DNA of 15,485 bases from Planctomycetia bacterium (lineage in GTDB: Bacteria > Planctomycetota > PLA2 > JAEUHO01): the NCBI GenBank assembly GCA_030618975.1, contig JAUXCH010000032.1, forward strand, positions 1 through 15,485. Reading direction: 5' to 3'. The notes under the pieces were generated by a model that saw only the letters and a list, made by a program, of their open reading frames with translations, searched no databases and was not told the origin of the DNA. The translations under genes were made by a program, and so were the position numbers. Below are positions 6,022-15,095 of this stretch, piece after piece (within the stretch, counting starts at the first letter, position 1; each line of letters opens with the position of its first letter).

Positions 6022-6792
6022 ATGCGCACCCCCTCGACCTCCCTCCTGCTCTGCCTCGTCCTGGCCGCCTGCGGCGGCGGCGGCGGGTCCGGCTCGGACA
6101 CGCCTTCCGAGCCGGGCGACCTCCAGGTGACGAGCGTCTCGCCGGGGAACGGGACGCTCCTCGGCGGCACGCGACTCACGATCCGGGGGAGCGGCTTCTC
6201 CGCCGGCGTGACCGCCATCCTCGTCGGCGGCGTGCGGTCGACGGAGGTCTCGAGCAGCAGCGACACGACCGCGAACTGCACCAGCCCCGCAGCCTACGAT
6301 CCGGGCTCCGTCGACGTCACCGTGCAGACGAACGCAGGCAGCGCCACGCTACCGGGCGGCTACCGCTACAACAACCCGCCTCTCGTCCTCGGAGTCGCGC
6401 CGCCCGCGGGCTTCGCGGGAGGCGAGCTGACGGTCTCGATCCTGGGGCTGGGGTTCGCGAGCCACGACGCCGGCCCACCGATCGTGCTCTTCGGCGACAC
6501 GGAGTCCTTTCGGCCCCAGGTCGTGAACGACACGCTGATCTTCGCCACGACGCCGCCCCTGCCCGCCGGCCTCGTGGACGTCACGGTGATCAACGCCAAC
6601 GGCGAGGGCACGCTCGAGAACGGGTTCCTCTACATGGGGGGCGCGCAGAGCTCGCCGAGCGTGAAGCTCGAGGACGTCACGGACGCGGGGGCGCGGGCCG
6701 TTCTCACGCGGGACGGCGAGGCGCCGGAGACGTGGGCGTGGCCGGACCTCCTCCGCGGCCGCGCCGCGTGGACGATGGTCCACGCGGACTGA
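6022..6792 (+). CDS. Lipoprotein with two IPT/TIG domains
   Basis: This is a 256-residue exported lipoprotein of unknown function. The signal peptide MRTPSTSLLLCLVLAAC ends in a clear LAAC lipobox (Cys17), followed by a flexible Gly/Ser linker. Two immunoglobulin-like IPT/TIG domains follow. The first runs about 36-117 (VTSVSPGNGTLLGGTRLTIRG with GSGF, ending GGYRYNN). The second runs about 120-207 (LVLGVAPPAGFAGGELTVSI, ending NGFLYMGG). A short C-terminal tail of about 45 residues has no recognisable fold. TIG domains usually serve as binding or spacer modules on the cell surface. The ATG at 6022 has GAGG about 7 nt upstream; the frame is open further upstream, but that part overlaps crcB and has no signal peptide. 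The last codons are part of a 10-bp hairpin. The gene stands alone between divergent crcB and a convergent FTCD gene. Confidence 0.85.
   Translation: MRTPSTSLLLCLVLAACGGGGGSGSDTPSEPGDLQVTSVSPGNGTLLGGTRLTIRGSGFSAGVTAILVGGVRSTEVSSSSDTTANCTSPAAYDPGSVDVTVQTNAGSATLPGGYRYNNPPLVLGVAPPAGFAGGELTVSILGLGFASHDAGPPIVLFGDTESFRPQVVNDTLIFATTPPLPAGLVDVTVINANGEGTLENGFLYMGGAQSSPSVKLEDVTDAGARAVLTRDGEAPETWAWPDLLRGRAAWTMVHAD
6764..6787. terminator. Bidirectional 10-bp hairpin at the convergent gene junction
   Basis: CCGCGTGGAC (6764-6773) and GTCCACGCGG (6778-6787) form a perfect 10-bp stem with a 4-nt loop (GATG). It lies inside the last codons of the plus-strand lipoprotein gene, 2 nt before its stop, and 45 bp beyond the stop of the convergent FTCD gene. 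Position and stability suggest a shared terminator. Neither strand has a T-run after the stem, so it would be a U-less or Rho-assisted type. Confidence 0.6.
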
Positions 6793-6832
6793 TCGACGCG
6801 AAATGCGCGAATAATCACCTGACCCCGGGCTG

Positions 6833-8506
6833 CTAGAGGTGGGTCTCGACGCGGGCCAGGATCGCCGCCTCGCGCTCCTGGGCCGCCAGGCCCAGGGCCT
6901 CGGCCTGCTCGAGGTAGGCGGTTCGTAGCGCGTCGTCCGCGGGGAGATCCTTCGCGTTGATGCGGACGTTCAGCCAGGCCCCGCGAACCGCCGTGCGAGC
7001 GCAGAGGGCTCCCACGCCGACGTCGGACGCGGAGGCCTGCATTCCGGTCTCCGCCATCTGGCCGAGCACCTCCATCGAGGAGACGGCCACCTCCATGACG
7101 CGGAGCGGAACCTCGATGGCCCGCTTCGTCGCATCGAGGAGGGCCTGCTCGCGCACGGCGGGGTCCGCCTTCCAGGCGGCCATGATGGCGTGAAACGCCT
7201 CGGAGTCCTCGTCCACGAGTCGTAGCAGCTCGGCGTAGCACGCCTTGCCTCGCTCCGCGACGTCGCTGAACTCCTCCCACCGATCGTCCCAACCGCGCTT
7301 GTGGCTCGAGAGATTGGCCACCATCGTGCCGAGCGCCGCGGCGAGGGCGCCGACCGCCGCGCTGACGGACCCGCCTCCGGGGGCCGGCGATTCGGACGCG
7401 GTCTCCTCCGTGAGGGCCCGGAGGGAGAGGTCGACGAGCCGCTTGCCCGTCTTGTCGCGAGCCGCAATCGCGTACTCGATGATCTTCTCGTTCGGATCGA
7501 AGGGCGTGAGCTCGTCGAGCCCCATCGAGCGGACGGCGATCTTCACGAGCTCGGCGTCGGAGACCCCGGTGGAACGCCTCTGCTTGCGGAGGAAGTAGCG
7601 CCCGGCATCGAGGACGGCCGAGAGGGGCATGAGGCCCACGAGCTCGGAGCCGGTGACACGCAGGCCCCGGGCGTCGGCCCGGCGACACACCTCGTCGAAG
7701 GCAACGTGCATCGGCGTGACGGAGATGTCGGTGAGGTTCATCGAGATCTGGGCGATCCCGTACTCCTCGATGAACCAGCCGATCGCCTTCACGCTCGTCA
7801 GCGAGCCCGGAATCCAGACCGGATCGCCGTTCTCGTCTCGGACGATCTCGCCGGTCAGCGGGTCGGGCTCGCGGCGGATGCGGCCCTTCTCACGGACGTC
7901 GAACGCGACGGCGTTCGCGCGGCGCGTGGAGGTGGTGTTGAGGTCGACGTTGTAGGCGACCAGGAAGTCGCGGGCGCTGACCGCCGTGGCCCCGGACCGC
8001 GCATTGAAGGCGGCCGGGCCGAAATCCGGCTGCCAGGCCGGATCGGCCAGCTTCTTCTCCAGGCCCTCGTACTGCCCGGCGCGGACCGTGGCCAGGTTGC
8101 GCCGCTCGGGCGAGGTGGCCGCGTACTCGTAGCAGTAGACGGTGAGCCCCACCTCCTCGCCCAGGCGCCGGGCGAGGCGGCGCGCGTACTCCGCCGTCTC
8201 GTCCATGGTCACGCCGGCGACCGGCACGAGAGGGCAGACGTCCAGCGCGCCGAATCGGGGGTGCTCGCCCGCGTGCCGGCTCATGTCGATGAGCCTCACG
8301 GATGCCTCTGCGCCGGCGACCGCGCCGTCCAGCACCGCCTCGGGTTCCCCGACGAAGGTCACGACCGTCCGGTGGGTGGCCCGGCCGGGGTCCACGTCCA
8401 GGAGGGTGACCCCGTCCACGGCCTCGATGGCGGCCGTGATCTCGCGGATCACGCCCTCGTCGCGGCCCTCCGAGAAGTTGGGGACGCACTCGATCAGACG
8501 CTGCAT
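6833..8506 (-). CDS. ftcD: Bifunctional glutamate formiminotransferase / formimidoyltetrahydrofolate cyclodeaminase
   Basis: This 557-residue cytoplasmic enzyme transfers the formimino group from formiminoglutamate to tetrahydrofolate, then releases ammonia to give 5,10-methenyl-THF. Residues 1-about 300 are the transferase: LIECVPNFSEGR (4-15), DVDPGRATHRTVVTFVG (37-53), and GEHPRFGALDVCPLVPV (80-96). His82 aligns with the catalytic histidine of mammalian FTCD. After a linker, residues about 355-557 are the helical cyclodeaminase, with SPAPGGGSVSA (373-383) and LSSHKRG. Length matches animal FTCD, so both domains appear complete and fused. I chose ATG 8506, with GGAGG 5 nt upstream and the conserved N-terminus MQRLIECVPNFSEG. 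The frame stays open to 9187 but would run through the suf control region. No hut genes are nearby, so its link to histidine breakdown is inferred from the family. Confidence 0.95.
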   Translation of the reverse strand: MQRLIECVPNFSEGRDEGVIREITAAIEAVDGVTLLDVDPGRATHRTVVTFVGEPEAVLDGAVAGAEASVRLIDMSRHAGEHPRFGALDVCPLVPVAGVTMDETAEYARRLARRLGEEVGLTVYCYEYAATSPERRNLATVRAGQYEGLEKKLADPAWQPDFGPAAFNARSGATAVSARDFLVAYNVDLNTTSTRRANAVAFDVREKGRIRREPDPLTGEIVRDENGDPVWIPGSLTSVKAIGWFIEEYGIAQISMNLTDISVTPMHVAFDEVCRRADARGLRVTGSELVGLMPLSAVLDAGRYFLRKQRRSTGVSDAELVKIAVRSMGLDELTPFDPNEKIIEYAIAARDKTGKRLVDLSLRALTEETASESPAPGGGSVSAAVGALAAALGTMVANLSSHKRGWDDRWEEFSDVAERGKACYAELLRLVDEDSEAFHAIMAAWKADPAVREQALLDATKRAIEVPLRVMEVAVSSMEVLGQMAETGMQASASDVGVGALCARTAVRGAWLNVRINAKDLPADDALRTAYLEQAEALGLAAQEREAAILARVETHL

Positions 8507-8577
8507 GGCTCCCTCCGGCACGCGCTCGCGCACGGCGTCACTGTACGCCCTCCCACCCGGAGGCGCCGACCTCGGAC

Positions 8578-8606
8578 TTGACAGGGCCCCGGAGCCCGTG
8601 TATCTC
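8578..8606 (+). promoter_or_regulatory. Candidate sigma-70-type promoter for the suf operon
   Basis: A perfect -35 hexamer TTGACA (8578-8583) is followed after exactly 17 bp by TATCTC (8601-8606), which matches only the first three bases of TATAAT. Transcription would begin near 8613, inside the Fur-box-like palindrome. This would leave a leader of about 158 nt before the rrf2 start. The weak -10 and the lineage's unknown sigma preference keep confidence moderate. Confidence 0.45.
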
Positions 8607-8611
8607 ACCGT

Positions 8612-8630
8612 CTTGAGATTCATTCTCAAG
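8612..8630. promoter_or_regulatory. Fur-box-like 19-bp palindrome
   Basis: CTTGAGATTCATTCTCAAG is a 9-1-9 palindrome with 8 of 9 base pairs matched. Its core TGAGATT-C-ATTCTCA resembles the 7-1-7 Fur consensus TGATAAT-N-ATTATCA. It starts 5 bp after the candidate -10 element, where a bound repressor would block transcription. Other Fur-superfamily proteins could bind such a site. It could also serve the divergent FTCD gene, whose start is about 105 bp away. Confidence 0.5.
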
Positions 8631-8676
8631 TTGCGGCACTTTCCGGAGAAGAGGGGACCGGATCCGGCGAGCCCTC

Positions 8677-8706
8677 GGGGGGGCGAAAAACCTGGGCCCC
8701 CCCCAG
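8677..8706 (+). other. G7/C8 leader hairpin upstream of rrf2
   Basis: A run of seven G (8677-8683) can pair with a run of eight C (8697-8704) around a 13-nt loop. Alternatively CTGGG (8692-8696) can pair with CCCAG (8702-8706) around a C5 loop, and the two are mutually exclusive. If transcription starts near 8613 this element lies in the mRNA leader and might attenuate it. If it starts after about 8725 the element is upstream DNA only. No U-tract follows. Confidence 0.35.
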
Positions 8707-8728
8707 CCGGTGCGGGCACAATCCGCCT

Positions 8729-8753
8729 ATACAGGACCATACAGGTTCTGTAT
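8729..8753. promoter_or_regulatory. IscR/Rrf2-type 25-bp operator candidate
   Basis: Two 10-bp arms, ATACAGGACC (8729-8738) and GGTTCTGTAT (8744-8753), are inverted repeats with 9 of 10 positions matched around a 5-bp spacer ATACA. Total length and the ATA...TAT ends equal those of E. coli IscR type 1 sites (25 bp). The element lies 17 bp before the rrf2 start codon. ATACAGG also occurs twice in direct orientation with a 10-bp period. Autoregulation by the adjacent Rrf2 protein is the natural reading. Confidence 0.6.
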
Positions 8754-8770
8754 TGGGACCTCCGCCCCCG

Positions 8771-9279
8771 ATGATCCGCATCACCCGCCTCACGGACTAC
8801 GGCATCGTCCTCCTCTCGCGCTTCGCCGGCGCCGAGCAGGGTGCCGTCCTCAGCGCTCGCGAGCTCTCCTCCGAGACCGGCGTCCCGCTCCCCACGACGA
8901 GCAAGATCCTCAAGACCCTGACGCGCGCCGGACTCCTGACCTCCCACCGCGGCACGCAGGGCGGCTACAGCCTCGCCCGTCCCCCGGAAGAGGTGACCGT
9001 CTCCGACGTCATCGGGGCGCTCGAGGGACCGATCGCGCTGACGGACTGTTCGGGCGAGGCGGACGGGACGTGTGACATCGAGCTCACGTGTCCGGTGCGC
9101 ACGAACTGGCAACGCATCACCGACGCGATCCGGGAGGCGCTCGAGGCGATCCCGCTCACGGAGATGACGGTGAGCTTCCCGTTCCACGCCGGCACCGACG
9201 GAGATCCCGACCCGGCCGTCGCCCCGGCGACGCCGGGGCGGCCGACGACCGGAGCGGCACTCGGAGGAGGAGGCGAGGC

Positions 9280-9283
<4 letters not shown>
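8771..9283 (+). CDS. Rrf2-family SUF operon transcriptional regulator
   Basis: This 170-residue winged-helix DNA-binding protein of the Rrf2/IscR family matches the 'SUF system regulator' subgroup. The N-terminus MIRITRLTDYGIVLLSRFA, the recognition region SSETGVPLPTTSKILKTLTRAGLL (33-56) and the wing GTQGGYSLARPPEEVTVSDV (61-80) are typical. Cys93, Cys101 and Cys107 (C-x7-C-x5-C), followed by PVRTNWQRI, are suited to bind an Fe-S cluster. By analogy with IscR this would let the protein sense cluster supply. The ATG at 8771 begins the conserved N-terminus, but no clear ribosome-binding site precedes it. A poorly conserved Gly/Pro/Ala tail (140-170) is unusual; its codons supply the GGAGGAGGAGG ribosome-binding site of sufB. 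The stop overlaps the sufB start (ATGA). Likely represses or tunes suf through the 25-bp palindrome upstream. Confidence 0.93.
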
Positions 9284-10734
<1,451 letters not shown>

Positions 10735-10785
10735 CACGGGGCCCGCGGCACGAGAATCCCCTCCATGCGAGGTTTCGAGGACATG

Positions 10786-11585
<800 letters not shown>

Positions 11586-11589
<4 letters not shown>

Positions 11590-12932
11590 CGGCCTCGGCT
11601 CCGGCCACCGACGTCTGGGCCGACCTCTTCGAGGCCGCGCGTCCCCGGCTGCCCGGCGCGGGCCGCGTCGCAGGCCTGCGGAGGAAGGCCCTGGCGGGAT
11701 TCCGTGCAACGGGGTTCCCCACGCAGCGCCAGGAGGAGTGGCGGCACACGAGCGTCGCGCCCGTGACGGGCACGGCGTTCGAGCCCGCCGCGCCTCCGTC
11801 CCGGGAGGCGCTCGATCGGGCGGCCGCGCTCCTGGAGACCCTGCCTCCCACCGGGGCGGACCCCGCCGCAGGAGGGTCGATCCGCGTCGTCTTCGTGAAC
11901 GGCCGCTTCGCCCCGACGCTGTCGTCCAGGGAGACGGTGCCGGACGGCGTCGAGATCGCGAGCCTCGACGAAGTGCTCGCCCGCCCCGACGAGGATCTGG
12001 AGGCCCGCATCGGGTCCCTCGTCGACGGTACGGGACACGCGTTCGCCGCGCTCAACACCGCCCTGTTCGAGGACGGACTGTTCCTTCGGGTGCCGAGCGG
12101 CACGCGCCTCGCCTCGCCCGTCCACCTGGTGTTCCTCGCCGTGGGCGGCGCCGCGGCGACGGCCGTCCATCCGCGACTCCTGTACCTGCTGGAGGACGAC
12201 GCCCAGGCCTCGGTCGTCGAATCGTGGCGGGGCGAGGCCGAGGCGCCGTGGCTCAGCAACACGGTGGTCGAGGCCTGGATCGGCCGAAACGCCCGCCTGG
12301 ACCTGCTCGAGATCCAGGAACAGACCCTGGAGGCCTTGCACTTCCGCGCCCTGAAGGTCCACCAGGCCGAGGACAGCCGCTTTGCATCGGCCTGCCTCTC
12401 GATCGGCGCGCACCTGACCCGCAACGACGTGCACATCCGCCTCGAGGGGCCGGGCGCCGAGTGTCGCCTCGACGGGCTCACCCTGGCCCAAGGTGACCAG
12501 CACGCGGATCACCAGACGAAGATCGACCACGCGAAGCCGCAGGGCACGAGCCATCAGCTCTACAAGGGCATCCTCGACGACCGCGCGACGACGGCCTTCA
12601 GTGGCCGCGTGCTCGTCGAGCCGCACGCGCAGAAGACGGATGCGCAGCAGACGAACCACAATCTCCTGCTGTCGCCCGACGCCGTCGCCGACAGCAAGCC
12701 CCAGCTCGAGATCTTCGCCGACGACGTCAAGTGCGCCCACGGCGCCACGGTGGGCCAGCTCGACCAGGATGCGCTCTTCTACCTGCGGTCTCGGGGCATC
12801 GGACCGAGAGCCGCCCGCCGGCTGCTCCTGCGCGCCTTCGCTTCGGAGATCGCGGAACGGGTGCAGGATCCCGAACTCCGGGAGATCGCCCGGGCCACCC
12901 TCGAGCGGCACCTGCCGGGAGGCGAGGGATGA
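11586..12932 (+). CDS. sufD: Fe-S cluster assembly protein SufD
   Basis: This 448-residue beta-helix protein pairs with SufB in the cytoplasmic SufBC2D scaffold. The N-terminal helical part contains RQEEWRHTSVAPV (48-60), the family's 'EEW+yT' signature. The C-terminal half has LDGLTLAQGDQHADHQTKIDH (295-315), SHQLYKGIL (322-330), FSGRVLVEPHAQKTDAQQTN (338-357) and DDVKCAHGATVGQLD (379-393). His385 aligns with E. coli SufD His360, which works with SufB Cys405 at the assembly site. The ATG at 11586 overlaps the sufC stop. The region 185-300 is the most divergent, as usual for SufD. The stop overlaps the sufS start in the same ATGA manner, so sufC, sufD and sufS are probably translationally coupled. 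Confidence 0.96.
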
Positions 12933-14185
12933 CCGACGCCCTGGAGTCCAGCCCGCCCCTCGATCTCCCGCTCGATGCCCACGCGCTGCGCGCGGACTTC
13001 CCCGTGCTCGCACGCACGGTCCACGACCGGCCGCTCGTCTACCTCGACAACGCGGCGACGACCCAGAAGCCGCAGGTCGTCCTGGACGCCCTCGACCGGT
13101 ACTACGGCGAGTACAACTCGAACGTCCACCGCGGCGTCCACCGTCTGAGCCAGGAGGCCACGGAGGCGTTCGAGGCGGCCCGCATCACGGTCCAGCGGTT
13201 CCTCGGCGCGGCCGCCTCCCACGAGATCGTGTTCACCCGCGGCACCACCGAATCCGTGAATCTCGTGGCCAACGCCTGGGGGCGGGCCAACGTGGGTGCC
13301 GGCGACGAGATCCTCGTCACGGAGATGGAGCACCACAGCAACATCGTCCCCTGGCAGATGCTCTGCGAGGCCGTGGGAGCGACGCTGAAGGTCCTCCCCA
13401 TGGACGACCGGGGCGAGCTCCGGATGGAGCGCCTCGACGATCTGCTGACCGAGAGAACGCGGCTCGTGGCGGTGGTGCACGTGAGCAACGCGCTCGGCAC
13501 GTGGAATCCCGTCGAGACGATCATCGGGCGCGCCCACGCTGTCGGCGCCCTCGTCCTGGTCGACGGCGCCCAGTCGATTCCGCACCTTCCGGTCGACGTC
13601 CAGCGGCTCGACGCCGACTTCTACGCCCTCTCCGGCCACAAGGCGTACGGCCCCATGGGCATCGGCGTCCTGTACGGCAAAGCCGCGGTGCTCGACGCCA
13701 TGCCGCCGTGGCAAGGCGGCGGTGACATGATCCGCATGGTGACCTTCGAGAAGACCACCTACGGCGAACTGCCCTGCAAGTTCGAGGCGGGCACCCCCGA
13801 CGTCGCCGGAGCCATCGGGCTCGCGGCCGCGTTCGACTACGTGGAGGGCATCGGCCGGGGCCGCATCGCGGCCCACGAAGCCGACCTGCTCGAGTACGGC
13901 ACGCGCGTTCTGGGCGAGATCCCCGAAGTGCGGTTCATCGGCACCGCCGACCGCAAGGCGGCCGTGCTCTCCCTGCTCTTCGAAGGCGTGCACCCGCACG
14001 ACGTCGGCACCATCCTCGACCGCGAGGGTGTAGCGGTGCGAACGGGGCACCACTGCGCCTACCCGGTGATGCAGCACTTCGGCATCCCGGCTACCACCCG
14101 GGCGTCGCTCGCCCTCTACAACACCCGCGAGGATCTCGACGCACTGGTGCGCGCGCTGACCCGGGTACGAGAGGTATTCGCCTGA
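12929..14185 (+). CDS. sufS: Cysteine desulfurase SufS (group II)
   Basis: This 418-residue PLP enzyme converts cysteine to alanine and carries the released sulfur as a persulfide. PLP-binding Lys238 lies in ALSGHKAYGPMG (233-244). His135 in EMEHHSN stacks on the cofactor, and the catalytic Cys376 sits in VRTGHHCAYPVM (370-381), the short-loop form of group II desulfurases. Other landmarks are YLDNAATTQKP (38-48), NSNVHRGVH (63-71), TRGTTESVN (103-111) and VDGAQSIPHLPVDV (211-224). A leader of about 20 residues precedes the conserved core. ATG at 12929 overlaps the sufD stop, with GAGG close upstream. The next gene, sufU, is its expected sulfur acceptor; no sufE is present in the window. Confidence 0.97.
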   Translation: MTDALESSPPLDLPLDAHALRADFPVLARTVHDRPLVYLDNAATTQKPQVVLDALDRYYGEYNSNVHRGVHRLSQEATEAFEAARITVQRFLGAAASHEIVFTRGTTESVNLVANAWGRANVGAGDEILVTEMEHHSNIVPWQMLCEAVGATLKVLPMDDRGELRMERLDDLLTERTRLVAVVHVSNALGTWNPVETIIGRAHAVGALVLVDGAQSIPHLPVDVQRLDADFYALSGHKAYGPMGIGVLYGKAAVLDAMPPWQGGGDMIRMVTFEKTTYGELPCKFEAGTPDVAGAIGLAAAFDYVEGIGRGRIAAHEADLLEYGTRVLGEIPEVRFIGTADRKAAVLSLLFEGVHPHDVGTILDREGVAVRTGHHCAYPVMQHFGIPATTRASLALYNTREDLDALVRALTRVREVFA

Positions 14186-14670
14186 TGTCCGACCTTCGCG
14201 ATCTCTACCAGGAGGTGATCCTCGACCACGGGAAGAACCCGAGGAATTTCGGGAAGATCGAGGGCGCCCGGTCGGCCCACGGGCACAACCCCCTCTGCGG
14301 CGACCTCGTGACGATCTACGTCACCGTCCAGGACGGTGTCATCGAGGACATCCGGTTCGAGGGCTCGGGCTGCGCGATCTCCACGGCGTCGGCCTCCATG
14401 ATGACGCAGGCGCTCAAGGGCAGGACGCGCGAAGAGGTGGATCGCCTCTTCGAGCGATTCCACGAGATGGTGACGGGCCGCGCGGACGGGACGCAGGGCA
14501 CCGACGACCTGGGCAAGCTGGCCGTCTTCGAGGGCGTGGTGGAGTTCCCGCTCCGCGTGAAGTGCGCGACGCTCTCCTGGCATACGCTGAAGGCCGCGCT
14601 CGAGGCGTCGAGCGAGGCTGCGGGACCGGAACAGCCGGGGACGCCCGAACCGCAAGTGACGACCGAGTAG
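14185..14670 (+). CDS. sufU: Sulfur-transfer / scaffold-like protein SufU
   Basis: This 161-residue cytoplasmic protein of the IscU fold is the SufU type. In Bacillus it binds zinc and accepts sulfur from SufS. The three ligand cysteines are present in NPLCGD (Cys38, with Asp40), GSGCAIS (Cys63) and RVKCATLSWHT (Cys127). The roughly 20-residue insertion between the second and third cysteine, and the absence of the IscU HscA-binding LPPVK motif, point to SufU rather than IscU. The last 20 residues are a Pro/Glu/Thr-rich non-conserved tail. The ATG shares one base with the sufS stop (TGATG), with GAGAGG about 10 nt upstream. Position directly after sufS supports the acceptor role. Confidence 0.95.
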   Translation: MSDLRDLYQEVILDHGKNPRNFGKIEGARSAHGHNPLCGDLVTIYVTVQDGVIEDIRFEGSGCAISTASASMMTQALKGRTREEVDRLFERFHEMVTGRADGTQGTDDLGKLAVFEGVVEFPLRVKCATLSWHTLKAALEASSEAAGPEQPGTPEPQVTTE

Positions 14671-14701
14671 ACGACGCCTTTCCCGAGGATCGAGGACCGC
14701 C

Positions 14702-15046
14702 ATGAGCACCGACGACGCACGAGAGTTGAGTACCGCCGAGCGGGAGGCCGTCCGCGAGCGCGTCATCGAGGAGCTCAGGACCGTCTACGACCCCGAGATC
14801 CCCATCGACATCTACGAGTTGGGGCTGGTGTACGAGGTGGAGGTCAAGCCAGACGGCTACGTCCTGATCCAGATGACGCTGACCTCCCCCGCCTGCCCGG
14901 TCGCCGAGACCCTGCCCGGCGAGGCCGAGATGCGCGCCAAGGGCGCCGAGGGCGTGAAGGACGTCGAGGTCGAGCTCGTCTGGGACCCTCCGTGGGGGCC
15001 CTCGAGGATGAGCGAGGCGGCCCGGCTCCAGCTCGGCTTCATGTAA
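14702..15046 (+). CDS. sufT: SUF maturation protein SufT (MIP18/DUF59 family)
   Basis: This 114-residue cytoplasmic protein belongs to the MIP18/DUF59 family. Members work in Fe-S cluster maturation or carrier steps, as shown for SufT in Staphylococcus. Family motifs are VYDPEIPIDIYELGLVY (28-44), TLTSPACPVAE (59-69) with conserved Cys65, and a C-terminal VWDPPWGPSRMSEAARLQLG (93-112), which marks the SUF-linked subgroup. Length is typical. ATG at 14702 has GAGG 6 nt upstream in the 31-bp gap after sufU. It is the last gene of the operon, and a 9-bp hairpin overlaps its TAA stop. The precise step it performs here cannot be read from sequence. Confidence 0.94.
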   Translation: MSTDDARELSTAEREAVRERVIEELRTVYDPEIPIDIYELGLVYEVEVKPDGYVLIQMTLTSPACPVAETLPGEAEMRAKGAEGVKDVEVELVWDPPWGPSRMSEAARLQLGFM

Positions 15047-15054
15047 AGCCGAGC
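15031..15054 (+). terminator. 9-bp hairpin spanning the sufT stop codon
   Basis: GCTCGGCTT (15031-15039) pairs perfectly with AAGCCGAGC (15046-15054) around the 6-nt loop CATGTA. The TAA stop codon (15044-15046) lies at the loop/stem edge. It marks the end of the suf operon and the convergent junction with the next minus-strand gene. No T-run follows on either strand, so it may act as a Rho-assisted or U-less terminator, or stabilise the mRNA 3' end. Confidence 0.55.
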
Positions 15055-15095
15055 GCGGAGCCGGATCCGCCTCCGAGCCCTATGGTCTCCGAGCT

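Noticed and set aside
7301..8581. A 426-codon plus-strand frame opposite ftcD
   Set aside because: Low-complexity Arg/Gly/Asp shadow of a well-conserved enzyme gene.
8507..9187. Upstream extension of ftcD to a 784-residue protein
   Set aside because: The extension crosses the suf promoter region and overlaps rrf2 in antisense. The conserved N-terminus MQRLIECVPNFSEG and its ribosome-binding site begin at 8506.
10765..10785. sufC start at the first ATG (10765)
   Set aside because: No ribosome-binding site precedes it, whereas 10786 has GAGG at 5-nt spacing. The difference is seven residues, so it remains possible.
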